Assembly: GCA_022495995.1 (NCBI GenBank)
Contig: JAFEMH010007427.1
Location: 26,287-90,286 of the forward strand
DNA: 64,000 bases
Source: Adenophora triphylla var. japonica
Taxonomy: Eukaryota; Streptophyta; Magnoliopsida; Asterales; Campanulaceae
Reading direction: 5' to 3'
Shown here: positions 22,712-33,841 of the stretch, one piece after another
Layout of the letters: each line of letters starts with the position of its first letter
Numbering within the stretch: the first letter of the stretch is position 1
Position numbers and translations under genes: made by a program
Notes under the pieces: generated by a model
Told to the model about the DNA's origin: nothing
Database searches by the model: none
What the model saw: the letters and a program-made list of their open reading frames with translations, nothing else

Positions 22712-25627
22712 ATGTCAACACCTGAGAAGAGTATAGCTGCCGTAAAACCTGGAAGGAACCTTATTACACCTATGTCTGGGTTTGGGAGTATAGGAATGGG
22801 CGGAGCGAGAGATACTTCTTCCTCGCAGCAAATGATTCCGGAGGAGATAGAGCGAGATACTGGTGATGACAGAGAGAGAAATGTAATGCCGCCACCACCA
22901 GAGGAGGAAGTAGAGAATGAGGAGGAAAGTTTGAGGATCCACAATAATTTGATTTTGCAGTTGATTGAAAATAACAAGCGACTAAGGACACTGAAGAAGA
23001 AGCCTACCCCAATCCCGCAGGGTTTGTTAACGGCGACAGTAGAAGGAAACAAGGGATCAAACAAAGAAGTAATCGTGGTGAATGATGAGCGGGAAAAGGA
23101 GATGGAGCCTGAGAAGCCTAAGGAAACGGAGGCGAGAATAGAAGGGTCACAAAAGCGGAAGGCAGGAGAATACATGGAGAATGGGCGAAAGATCAAGGTA
23201 TATCATTGGCCACACACCTCACAAGTGTCGTCTCTTTATTGTGAAGAGGAGGATGATGATACTGCGTCGAACGAAGCAGAATATGGCGAGAAAGAGTTAA
23301 GAAGTTCTAAAGATGGCGAGAAACCTAAGCCGATAGAGAAGGGAAAAGGTGTAGGAGTGAGCCGCTTTGGAGAGGAGGATGGGCTAAAGAAGCAGATGGC
23401 CGAGATGGCAAGAAGATTGGCAGAGTTGGAAAGAGGTGGTATAATTGATAGTGAGAAGGATTCTTTTGTCGCTCCATTTGCTAAGTATATCCAGGAGGCC
23501 GAGCCCGCCCCAGATTTTCGTTTGCCCGCTTTATCCAAGTATGCAGGAGTAACTACCGCCAGAACTCATGTGGCGGGATTTGAAGTCACAATGGTGATAT
23601 TGACTAAGGATGATGCTTTGCTATGTAAGACCTTTGCTAGCACCTTAGAACTTCAAGCTTTGGATTGGTTTGTGCAGCTGCCTGTTAACTCTATATTGGG
23701 GTATCAAGACTTCAAGAGAAAGTTTTTGGCAAGGTTTGGAGCAGTGGGAGCTCAACCAGTAGTGCTACAGGAGTTGATTGGAATTAAGAAGAAGGCGGGA
23801 GAAGGCCTTGTCACTTATACCAACAGATTTTTGCTAATTGCCAATCAAATTTCTGAGATTGATCCCAAATATGTCATAATGATGTATATGTCGGGCTTGC
23901 TGTCTGAATCTTTCAAGAGGGAGTTAAGGATGAGGCTACCTGCGACTTTGAGCGAGTTGCATGAGCGAGTCAAGGCGTATTGTGGTGGTGAGGATATTGA
24001 TGAAGGAACTTCTAACACTGGAAAGAAAAGTGTTAAGGACAGGATTGAATATGTGAAGGAAGGAAATGCAGCTCAAGGAGGAGGTAGAGGGAATCCAGCT
24101 GGCGGCAGAGGTGGAGGTCGCAATGGAGGTCGCAATGGAGGTCGTGGGGTAAGGAGGATAGTGAGATTTACAAGGTTGACTGCTACACCAAGTGAAATTT
24201 TGCGGGCTGTTGAGTTGCCGCCAGCTTTTGAAATGAATGATCTAGGAAGGATTAATATGAACCAATACTGTAATTATCATCGGGATAGGGGGCATGATAC
24301 GGACAATTGTTATAACCTGAAGAAAGTAATTCAAGGAAAGGTTGAAAGAGGCGAGCTACAGGAGTATGTGTGGCAAGAGCAGAATGTGGCGGCTCAAGGA
24401 GGAAACGGCAACAGGAACGAAATTATGGTGATTCACGAGCCGGCAAGTATAACTTGTTTGAGTAACCAGATAATGTCGCTATCCCATACTTGCCATATTC
24501 CCGCTTATCCACCAAGTGAAGAAAGGATGATCAGTTTTTCAAGACGAGAATTGGCTTTAACTCCAAGTCATGGGTGCCAACCAATTGTAATTTCTATTGC
24601 TCCGGGGAACAGTATTTTGCATCGGGTATTGGTGGATTCAGGAGCTAGTCGCAACATCCTTTATTATGACGCGTTCAAGAAGATGCGATATACAGAGGCT
24701 AATCTGGTGCCTTATAAAGGATTTTTAGAAGGGTTTACAAATCATACGGTGCGAGTCAAGGGGACAATTTCTTTGGAGGTGGAAATAGGAGAAGACGAGA
24801 AGGTGAGAACTCGCACCGTGGAATTTATGGTTATTGATTTGGTGTTTCCATACAACGCTATTGTAGGTATTCCCTTTATGCAATCTTTTGAAATGGTGGT
24901 TTCTATCCCGCATCAGCGAGTCAAATTCCCTACGTCAAAAGGGATTGCTTGCTTGAAGAGTGAAGTTAAGGAGGTGATTCAAAAGAAGATTGAGATGCAA
25001 ATGGCGGCAAGAGCTAGCACAAGTTCACTTTCTACAGCCTTGACAGTGCGGGATGCAAGAATAAACATGATCACCGACTTAGGAGGATGTGAGAGTTGGG
25101 AGGAAACTGAAAGCATGAAAAATAAGTCGGCGATCATTGTTATTGAAGAAAAGGCCGAAGATGAAGTTGTGCAGGAAAGAAATGAGGAGCGAGATATAGA
25201 GACAGAAATGGTGCAGGAGAAATCAGAAAGTAATTTGATGGCGTTGCTGGTGATGCAAGCCGAGATGGCCTGGTCGAGATCCACAGAATTTGTCAAGATG
25301 AAGGAACCACTTATTGAGGAGGTAGTGGATTCTGATAGTGAAGAATGTGATGAAGAAATTGTAGTGGAAACCCCTGAAGGTGTGTCGCTTGTCGGGAGAG
25401 ATAAGGGGGAAAGCAGCGACAAAAGGGTAAAGAGATGTGTCGAGAAGAGAAAGGCAGCCGTAATAGAGGTAGATACATTGCAAATGCGGGATGAGCCGGA
25501 TATTCAGGCGGCAGAAGAATTAGAGGAAGTAATTGTTAATGGCGAATACCCAGAGCAGAAAGTTAAAATTGGGAAACAGTTGAAAGAGGATGAGCGAGAT
25601 ATGTTGATTGATTTTTTTGTGGGATAA
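22712..25627 (+). CDS. Element B gag-protease
   Basis: An ORF of 971 codons from ATG 22712 (MSTPEKS; the open frame continues three codons upstream without an ATG). Gag forms the retrotransposon particle: a low-complexity acidic/basic N-terminus (to about 250), a capsid-like Retrotrans_gag region (about 265-430, with ALDWFVQLP and YTNRFLLIANQ), a Gly/Arg-rich stretch (about 455-485) and a zinc-knuckle-like CNYHRDRGHDTDNC near 525. The aspartic protease follows, with active site VLVDSGASRNIL near 640. The frame ends at 25627 shortly after LIDFF, in a run of seven T where the pol frame is offset by one base. Part of a polyprotein; nothing is missing up to that point. Confidence 0.9.
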   Translation: MSTPEKSIAAVKPGRNLITPMSGFGSIGMGGARDTSSSQQMIPEEIERDTGDDRERNVMPPPPEEEVENEEESLRIHNNLILQLIENNKRLRTLKKKPTPIPQGLLTATVEGNKGSNKEVIVVNDEREKEMEPEKPKETEARIEGSQKRKAGEYMENGRKIKVYHWPHTSQVSSLYCEEEDDDTASNEAEYGEKELRSSKDGEKPKPIEKGKGVGVSRFGEEDGLKKQMAEMARRLAELERGGIIDSEKDSFVAPFAKYIQEAEPAPDFRLPALSKYAGVTTARTHVAGFEVTMVILTKDDALLCKTFASTLELQALDWFVQLPVNSILGYQDFKRKFLARFGAVGAQPVVLQELIGIKKKAGEGLVTYTNRFLLIANQISEIDPKYVIMMYMSGLLSESFKRELRMRLPATLSELHERVKAYCGGEDIDEGTSNTGKKSVKDRIEYVKEGNAAQGGGRGNPAGGRGGGRNGGRNGGRGVRRIVRFTRLTATPSEILRAVELPPAFEMNDLGRINMNQYCNYHRDRGHDTDNCYNLKKVIQGKVERGELQEYVWQEQNVAAQGGNGNRNEIMVIHEPASITCLSNQIMSLSHTCHIPAYPPSEERMISFSRRELALTPSHGCQPIVISIAPGNSILHRVLVDSGASRNILYYDAFKKMRYTEANLVPYKGFLEGFTNHTVRVKGTISLEVEIGEDEKVRTRTVEFMVIDLVFPYNAIVGIPFMQSFEMVVSIPHQRVKFPTSKGIACLKSEVKEVIQKKIEMQMAARASTSSLSTALTVRDARINMITDLGGCESWEETESMKNKSAIIVIEEKAEDEVVQERNEERDIETEMVQEKSESNLMALLVMQAEMAWSRSTEFVKMKEPLIEEVVDSDSEECDEEIVVETPEGVSLVGRDKGESSDKRVKRCVEKRKAAVIEVDTLQMRDEPDIQAAEELEEVIVNGEYPEQKVKIGKQLKEDERDMLIDFFVG

Positions 25628-27898
25628 CATTGATGTATTTGCTTGGAGACCTGAGGATATGTGCGGAATTGATGAGAAGGTCGCCTTACACTGTCTGAAT
25701 GCCGATCCAAATGTAGAGCCTTTTAAGCAGAAGGTGAGATATTTATCGGCGGAAAAGGAGAAGGCGGTGATCGGAGAGGTTGAGAAGTTATTAAAGGCGG
25801 GAATCATTGAAGAAATCACTTATCTAGTTTGGCTAGCTTGCCCAGTCATGGTGTTGAAGGCAAATAAGAAGTGGAGGATGTGCATAGATTTTACAGATTT
25901 GAATACGGCATGCCCCAAGGATTGTTATCCTTTGCCAAAGATAGATAGATTGGTGGACTCCATTACGGGACATAAAGTGTTTAGTTTCATTGATGCTTAT
26001 TCAGGATATCACCAAATTAAGATGCTTGAAGAGGACAAGGCCAAAACAGCGTTCAGAACTCCCCTTGGTAATTTTTGTTATAGAATGATGCCTTTTCGTT
26101 TGAAGAATGCTGGGGCGACGTACCAAAGAATGGTCAATAAGGTATTTAAGTCGCAAATTGGAAGGAATGTCGAAGCTTACATTGATGATATGGTAATCAA
26201 AACCAAGGGGGAGGATCATTTGGTGGATCTGGCTGAGACCTTTGAGAATTTGAGGAAAAATTTCATGAAGCTCAATCCAAGTAAATGTACCTTTGGAGTA
26301 ACGGTGGGAAAGTTCTTGGGATTTTTGGTAAATCGCCGCGGTATAGAGGCAAATCCGGAGAAGATCCAAGCTTTAATAGATATGAAGTCGCCTAGAACAA
26401 TCCAAGAGATTCAAAGGTTGAATGGTATGGTGATAGCTTTGGGGCGGTTTGTGTCGCGCTCGGCCGAAAAATGTTTGCCATTCTTCAAGGTGTTAAAAGG
26501 GGATCAGAAATTTTCTTGGAATGAAAAGTGTGAAGAAGCGTTTCATAAGATAAAGGAGTATTTGGGAAAGCCGCCAATCTTATGTAGCCCGGAGGAAGGA
26601 GACCATTTATATGTTTATCTGGCGGCTTCTTATCTAGCAGTTGCGGCGGTACTGATAAAGGAAGATGGCGGCATACAAAAGCCGGTGTATTATGTTTCAA
26701 AGGCGTTAAGCGAAGTAGAGGCGAGATATTTTAACGCGGAAAAGTTGGCTTATGCTCTGGTGATCGTGACGCGGAAATTGAGGGCCTATTTCTTATCTCA
26801 TCCTGTTACTGTTTTGACCAATGCACCTTTGCGGAAGATTTTGCAACAGCCTGATTCAGCGGGAAGGCTCCTCAAATGGTCGATTGAATTGACGGAATTT
26901 GATATTCAATATGAGGCGAGAAAATCCATTAAGGCTCAGGCGTTGGCGGACTTTATACTCGAGACCTCATTTACTTATGAAAGGGAGGAGATAGAGACTC
27001 AGGGAGCCAAGAAGAGGAAGGCTAGCTCGCAGGATCCCGAAGCTGAGGAAGAGCGAGAAAGGCCTGCGGGTTGTTGGGAATTATATGTTGATGGATCTTC
27101 CGCCAAAGACAAAGGAGGAGCAGGAATCTCGTTGAGTTCACCAGGGAAGGATTGCATATACGAGAAAGCCTTGAGGTTCAAGTTCAACATGACAAACAAT
27201 CAGGCAGAGTATGAGGCGTTAATTGCGGGATTGGAACTATGCCGAGATATTGGAGTAAAGCATATAGTCGCCCATTCTGATTCTCAATTAATTGTCAACC
27301 AAGTAAAAGGTAGATATGGAGTGGTGAATACAACTTTGGCTAAATATTGTGAAACGATAAGGCAGATTTTGCAAAGCTTTGGTTATTGGGAATTAGTGCA
27401 GATCGACAGAGAGAAAAACGAAAGGGCTGACATGCTGAGCAAGGCTGCCTGCGACAAAATTGAAGAATTGCCCAAAAAGATTGTAGTGGAGTTTGTTGAA
27501 GAGCCGACGTATGATAGGCCGCTGATAATGGAAGTCGAAGTAGGTGAAAAAGACTGGGTTAGCGAGATGAAGGATTATCTGGAAAGAGAAGAGTTGCCCA
27601 AAGAAGAAGACAGGGCGAGGATTGTTAAGAAAATGTCACCAAGATTTACGGTGCAGGATGGGATTTTGTATCGCAAGTCTTTCTCGCGACCTTTGATGAG
27701 ATGTGTGGAGCCGGGCAAAGTTGATAATGTTTTATTTGAAGTGCATGAGGGCGTTTGTGGTGGCCATCCAGGAGCAAGAACTTTGGCCAATAAAATCATG
27801 TTTCATGGGTATTACTGGCCAACATTGAAGAAAGATGCGGAAGAATATGTGAGGAGATGCGATCGGTGCGCCGACATGCAAATATTCCTAGGCAGCCT
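25612..27898 (+). pseudogene. Element B pol: RT, RNase H, second RNase H, integrase zinc finger
   Basis: Continues pol in the frame offset by one base from gag. The RT has KKWRMCIDFTDLN, FIDAYSGYHQ and the catalytic YIDDM at 26178-26192. The first RNase H region spans roughly 26640-26980. A second, archaeal-type RNase H starts WELYVDGSSAKDKGGAG near 27075 and keeps NNQAEYEAL, HSDSQL and ERADMLS. The integrase HHCC finger (VHEG, GGHPGA, RRCDRC) ends near 27880. At about 27890 a one-base loss switches frame to the integrase core. There is no stop inside the domains, so only the two frame breaks disable the copy as sequenced. Confidence 0.88.
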
Positions 27899-28786
27899 GC
27901 GACTGAACAGACACCAATTATAGCGGCTTGGCCTTTTGATATGTGGGGGATAGACCTTATAGGACCTTTCCCCAAGGCCAAAGGAGGAGCTCAGATGGTG
28001 GTGGTAGCTGTTGATTATTTTACTAAATGGACAGAGGCAAGAGCATTAACTTCTACCACTGAAGACCAAATTATCAGATTTGTAACAGAAGAAATCCCGT
28101 GTCGCCATGGAATGCAGCGAGCAATCATTTCTGATCACGGGCCGCAATTCAGGAAGAAGTTTCATGGTTTTTGCGAGAATTTGAATATCAAACATTGGCA
28201 GTCCGCAGTCTATAGGCCGCAGTGTAATGGACAAGTAGAAGCCGCCAACAAACAAGTCTTGGAGATTTTGTGCAAGAACCTAGAAAAAAGAGGAGGGACT
28301 TGGTTGGAGGAATTGTCTACGGCCTTGTGGTATGTCAGAACAACGGTGAAGGGATCGACCGGCGAGACAGCTTTCGCATTGACTTATGGTTCAGAAGCAA
28401 TGGCCCCCGCGGAGATGGGTTTGCCGACCCATAGGGTGACTTATTATGATGAGGTGATGAACGGCGACAGAAGATGCTGCGAGTTGGATCTGAGTGATGA
28501 AAAGAGGCTGAGGGCGAGAATGAGAATGATCAATTATAAGCAGAGGATGAAGGCGCAGCACGACAAACGGGTTAATAAGAGATCATTCAGTGTGGGGGAT
28601 TGGGTGTTAAGAAGTCGCGAAGTGAAAGGAGCAACAGCGGGATTTGCCAAGCTAGACCCAAAATGGGAAGGACCCTTTCAGATTGTCAAGATTGTGCGAG
28701 AGGGGACTTATCATTTGAATGAAGAAGGCGGCAAAGAGGTCCCAAATGCATGGAGTGTAGATCATCTAAAGAGGTATTATCATTGA
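27889..28786 (+). pseudogene. Element B integrase core and C-terminus
   Basis: Picks up after the second frame break with RRHANIPRQPATEQTP, then the DDE core: WGIDLIGPFPK (first D), ISDHGPQF (second D) and NGQVEAANK (E), spaced as in retroviral-type integrases. A C-terminal GPF-type module reads FSVGDWVLRSREV and KWEGPFQIVKI and ends at stop 28786. It inserts element cDNA into the genome. The catalytic residues are intact; only the frame break separates it from the zinc finger. Confidence 0.88.
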
Positions 28787-29992
28787 AAGAACAAGGGTAA
28801 TTTGTCTATTTGAAATTATTCTTATTAAAGTCTTTTCATAGCAATTTGGTTGAATCTATGGATTTTTCAATCATGAATGAAAGTCATATATGTCTTATCA
28901 CTTTGAATGAAACAAAAGTACCTTGAATAGAAGATATATATGTTTTGAATATGTGTTGGAAGATATATATGTTTTTAATATGTGTTGAATATGTTGTGAA
29001 TATAATGAAAGTATGAAATTTTATTACTCATATTTATCTTGTATGGATTAAATCTTATGTCATAATAATATGTGATTAGTCGACAATAACATAGTAAGTA
29101 AGTCGCTTAGAGTAAAGTTGCCTAAAGACAACTTCACTTTTTCGATGGGAGTATATGTGTATGGTGGTATCTCGCCAAAGGTAAGAAGGTAAAGAGTTTT
29201 TGATGAATTATCAAAACAATATTTGATGAATTATGGAAACAAGTGGATGAAGAAAAGAGGAAAGAAAGGTAAGTCGCAAAATATTATGTGAAAGAAAGTC
29301 TACGGACTATAAAAGATGCGAGTCAGTCTACGGACTATAAAAGATGCGAGTCAGTCTACGGACTATAAAAGATGCGAGTTAGTCTACGGACTATAAAAGA
29401 TGCGAGTCAGTCTAAGAACTATAAAAATGCGAGTCAGTCTAAGGACTATAAAAAGGAAAAGTCTACGGACTATAAAAATGAAAGTCTCCGGACTATAAAA
29501 AAGAAAGAGTCCCATCTCGCCTTAATGGCATAAAAATAAGTTGCTATAAAGAAGAGATGTCTATCTCGCCTGAATGACAGAAAAAGAAGGGTTTCAAGGA
29601 AAGATATGAGGCAAAAAGAAGGAAATTATTCTAAGTAAGAAGCAAGGAAAGACCAAAATAGAGCGAAGATCAGCGACAATATGAGTCGCATAATATGCAT
29701 TGTAAGTAAAGTCGCCTAAAGACGACTTCACTTTTTCGATGGGAGTATATGTATATGGTGTACCTGTCATGGAAAAAGGAGAATTTTGATGAATTATCAA
29801 AACAAAGTAATAAGGGCGAGATATAAATGATGAAACAAGCAAGTAAGGCATAAAAAGAAGGGGCAAGCACGAAGGCCGCGAATATACATTGTTCAAAAGG
29901 CACGCAGACCCAAATAAAGAAAGCAAATTGTTTCAGCCACCAAGGCAAATCACAAGAGTTGGTCAAAAGAAGCTAAGTATTAAAAAGTAAAA
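28787..29992. other. Element B region between pol and the antisense gene
   Basis: Non-coding. It contains an array of short tandem repeats (29297-29508) and a dispersed direct repeat: about 110 bp at 29095-29222 recurs with changes at 29699-29807 (shared ACTTCACTTTTTCGATGGGA and GATGAATTATCAAAACAA). Confidence 0.7.
29297..29508. repeat. Tandem repeat of 23-28 bp, eight units
   Basis: Units of the form AGTCTACGGACTATAAAAGA plus TGCGAGTC; the last three are shortened. The inner GTC..GAC and TATAAAA parts are constant. Confidence 0.92.
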
Positions 29993-32900
29993 TCAAGTGG
30001 AGGCATCTGGATCGTCAGTTGGTGCGGGTTGTTGAGCAGAGCTGGAAGTCGCAAGGGCTAGAGCTTTGGCATCATCCAGGAGTTTATGCTTTTGTTCAAG
30101 TAAATCGCCCCACAGAGCAACGGCATTTGGATCTCGGGCAGAAGGGGGATTCCAGGGCGACTTACCCAACAATGCGTCTTCTTCAGCAAGATCAATAAGT
30201 TCCCGGGAGAGTAAGGAACCAAAGGATGGCCGCGGCGACATTTCTCGCTAAAGATTGGCTCTGAACCCCAATGGGCAAGCCTTTCAATGGTAATGGCAGG
30301 GATATCATGGGCGTCAGCTGCTGCAGCTCGCATGACTTGCAAAGAAGTTTGATCGCCAATATCAACAATGTCGTCTTTTAATTTGGCTACATCTGCGTTG
30401 AGAGAAGTAATTTCTGCGACCTTCCCTGCCAGCTCTTCCTTCAGCTTAGCAATCTCGCCTTGAAATGATTGAATGTCGGCGGCATGAGTCTTCTTCAAAG
30501 TCTCATTCTCGCTAGCAAGTTTGGCGGTTTTCTCTTTGGCAGAATTAAGTTCAGTGGTAGCAGTGGCGAGGTCAGCTTTAGCGGCATTGAGATCGGTAAG
30601 GGTACGATCAAGTTGATTCTGGGAAGTGGTCAAGTCAGTCTTCAACTTGTCTCGCTCTCCTTCCAAGTTGTTGATTGTAGCATCCCGCCGTGTAACTCTA
30701 CCCTTAAGGGTATCCTTGTCGCGCCTCAGAATTTTGTTAGTGGCTTTCAAGTTCGCAGACTCATTATCAAGACGTGTATTTTTCTCGCTGATACCCATGA
30801 TGGAAGCTCCTAGCTGGGAAAAGGTAACAATTGAAAATTAAAAAAGGTAACAAAAAATAAATTTAAGATTAATCAAGGAAAGAAAGAACGATGTACCAAT
30901 GAAAAGTAAAGCCCAGCTTGACAGGCGGCATGGTTGGGGTCCATTTGGGCGACACGCTGAATTTGGAGTTGATCACTAGCTCTAATCAAGGCTGAGCTAC
31001 CCAACATGCACTCTTCCGCACTGTGAGTTTCTTCGATCAGTCCCTTCATGCGGGGAACTTTGGCGACTTCTTTGCTGAGTTCATAAAGCCCTTCAAAGTC
31101 AAGGGGCTTAGAAAAAATTTCTTGAAGCCAGCTGGGAGGAGGAAGAGCAGTTGAAGTATTTGGGTCGCGAGGAGTGGGAGGAGAACTGGAAATATTTGTT
31201 AGGTCGCATATTTCCATGTCGCGAGTAGGAGGAATTTCAGATTGGTTGGGCTCAACAAGATTAGCCTCCAAAGCGGGAGAATTGGATGGAACAGGGTCAG
31301 AAGGAAGGATCTCAATATTTTCGGTTGCTGGGGCGACAGTGGTTGGAGGAAGGACATTTGGTGCGACATTGCTATCAGTAGTTGTTGGGATAGATACTGG
31401 CGGGAGATTAGCTTCATTTGATGAAGGAGCTGAAACGGTTACAGGATTGGGCGGGATAATCTCTTCAGGAGCTGGCGTGACTTTTGTGGAAATGGAAGCA
31501 ATTCGTTTTTGTCGCTTTGAGCGAGTGTCTGGATTAGTGGGCTTGGCTCGGGCCTTGGATGAGCTTTGTGATTTCTCCAAGGCTATCTCTTCTGTATCTT
31601 TACCGTCGCGGGATATGGGCAATGGAAGGTTATCAGGAAGAGCGGCAAGAGCAGTGTCGCGAGCACTTGCAAGTCTTTTCCGTCTGTTGTCGGTCTCCAG
31701 GTTGGCGGCTTGGCGACTTTCCATTGATTTCGCTCGATGATCTGGAAACAAAGAAAAAGGAAGTTAAGAGTTAGAAAAATGCCAATATAAATCAAAGTTG
31801 AAAAAGAGCAAAGTTAAAGAAGATACATACAAAGAACAGTATTCATGGCGGAACAGTTACGAGTACCCTTGCATGACTGGCATTCATAGGCATACTTGTT
31901 TTCTGTGTGTCGCTCCCATCCGTCAAAGTAAACGTGGCTTATGGGAACTCGCGGTTGGACACGAGGTAAGTTGTCAGCAATTCCCACTTGATTGAGTAAT
32001 CCTCTATTTCGCAAAATGCCTCTCCAAGATATGAGAGGTTGAGGTGTGTCGGCAGGAGAATTTTCAGGGAGGGCAACTAAAGCACGAATGGCGGCAATAA
32101 GGGCACTATCACCAACGACGGACGCATCTTTGGATTCAATTTGAGGGTTTATAGGGTAAAGATCGGCGGGATGAGACCACCCCACGCGAGAAACAATAAA
32201 GAGTGGGTCATCCATCCAGTCATGAACTTTTGTAGGAAGGGGAGTAAGGACCTTGGGACCTCTCTGGTATTGGAGGGAAAGGCGGGTTTCTACTACCTCA
32301 TCTTCAAGTTTGTTGGTCTGTTTGTAGCCTTTGAATAAAGTGAGTAAGGAAGTAATAGAGGGGTCTTTGCGTAGGGAGCTACAAATGGCAATGAAGGCGG
32401 TAATAATTCTAAGAGCATTGGGATGAATTTCTGTGATCAGGGCTTGGGCTTTAAATAAGATTTCACAAAGGAAGGGGTCTAGAGGAATTCTAAGTCCTGC
32501 TTTAAGTTGGGAAGGGAAGACTACTATCCCATCCCGCATTTCTCTTAGATGGGCGAGAGATGTATCTCCTTGATAGTCAGAAATTTGATAAATTGAACTA
32601 TCTATATGGTAAAGTCTGTGCCAATCTGTAATGGGGTTGGGGATGAGGGAGCTTTTGTCTGGTGCAAGTGAAGATCCCGCCTCAGCATGGGCGGGATTGG
32701 TGAAGATGGTACCTTCAGTCAAGTTGAGATTTTGAACCCTGGTGGAAGAGGGGTTGCTGGAAGTCGCCGCGGGAGAAGAAGCCGCTTGATCAGTCATCTC
32801 GCGGGAATCACTGGAAGAAGAAGAAGAAAGGACTGATTTATAATGCATCCTACGTTTGGAAAAAGGATCAGCGACACAATGGGATTCAGATGAGTCGCTT

Positions 32901-33172
32901 AAATTGGGTTCATACTTGTCTTTGATAAATCGTACTAATTCTGTGTGGGAAGTAAAAATACGGGACATAGGGGCTGAAGGTGAAAGAAAGAAGCGGCCTT
33001 GGATTTCGAGAGAGTCGATTATCGAAGGATCCACCCAATTCTCAACAAGTAGCCTGATTATGTCGGCCTTGGGCAATCTCGCCCAAGTGGTTCGCAGGCG
33101 TCTATATAAGCCGCCTGAAACCTGGCATATACCATACCTAACCCGCCTAGCACAATTTTTATACCTAGCCAT
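29993..33172 (-). CDS. Element B antisense gene (Tat-type aORF), three exons
   Basis: Function unknown. Exon 1 33172-31831 (ATG, MARYKNCARRVRYG...), exon 2 31741-30897, exon 3 30813 to about 29993; borders are CTTT|GTATGT...TTCCAG|AT, TTG|GTACAT...CCCAG|CTA, and the phases join. Exon 1 has the stretch LKAGLRIPLDPFLCEIL followed by a helical region, which I recognise as the 'putative gypsy-type transposon' domain (Pfam PF04195, from memory). Exon 2 is Pro/Ser-rich and basic. Exon 3 starts with about 150 residues of heptad-rich coiled coil (RLDNESANLKATNKIL, ENETLKKTHAADIQ). Near 30240 the frame must shift by one base to reach the conserved-looking tail ending DDPDAST, so the C-terminus is either frameshifted or differently spliced. 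Predicted length is about 1000 residues. The gene runs opposite to gag-pol and has its own TATA box. Confidence 0.7.
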
Positions 33173-33570
33173 GAAGGGTAGTTTGGGAAAAATTTTAAGG
33201 GGCAAAAGGAATAACAAGATTCAAGTAATTGGGAGAAAAATGAAAATCAAAAACTAAGGGTTTAGAGAATACGAAGGGTTTGAGAAGTGTTACCTGGTAA
33301 ATACGAAGGTCGGTCGGAGAAGATGAAGAAACACCGGAGAAAACTGAACGGAACTTTGAGAAATCAAGGGAAAAGGGCTCCAAAAGTGATTTCAAGTAAC
33401 AAATATTGAACAAAATGGTGTTTGGGAAACAATTTTATGGTCAAAACCACGAAAGAACGGTGGAAAATTGAGGAAGAATCGTTGGAATCAAAGTTAGGGT
33501 TCGCCGGAATTGGGGAGATTTTGAGCAAGAATGAAGAAGAGTAAGAAGAGAGATATGGGAAGTAATTTGG

Positions 33571-33582
33571 GTATTTATATGA
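33571..33582 (-). promoter_or_regulatory. TATA box for the element B antisense gene
   Basis: CATATAAATACC on the minus strand (33571-33582), about 400 bp upstream of the antisense ATG, leaving room for a leader that may be spliced. Confidence 0.55.
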
Positions 33583-33827
33583 GAGAGGGTTTTATGGAAC
33601 TGATTGATGTGACGTTTGGGGTAAAAATTTTAAATTTCCCCCTCAACAATTTGGCACGATTCCCAAATGACGGCGCATTAAAATTTTAGGAGATCACCAG
33701 GAAAGGGACACGTGTATGAACAGAGATTATCAACTTTCAAGCTTCTTGGAGAAGGAATTGTACGTCGCAAGATGGCGAAGAAATGAACGTCAAGTTTTTG
33801 GCGAGACCATAAATGAATCTCGCCATA

Positions 33828-33841
33828 AACTTAGGGGCTTC
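33828..33841 (+). other. Polypurine tract of element B
   Basis: AAACTTAGGGGCTTC-like purine-rich stretch immediately before the 3' LTR; short and not perfectly purine. Confidence 0.5.

Noticed and set aside
22651..23196. Minus-strand ORF opposite element B gag
   Set aside because: Shadow of the gag frame, Ser/Phe-rich by composition, no start context or family.
25600..25630. Programmed ribosomal frameshift between protease and RT
   Set aside because: The break is in a plain T7 run inside pol, between domains normally in one frame; a one-base indel is simpler, and a second unrelated break occurs downstream.
29297..29508. CRISPR-like array
   Set aside because: Short contiguous tandem units without unique spacers, in a plant retrotransposon.
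30469..31740. Plus-strand ORFs opposite the antisense gene of element B
   Set aside because: Shadows of the minus-strand coding exons; no motifs.
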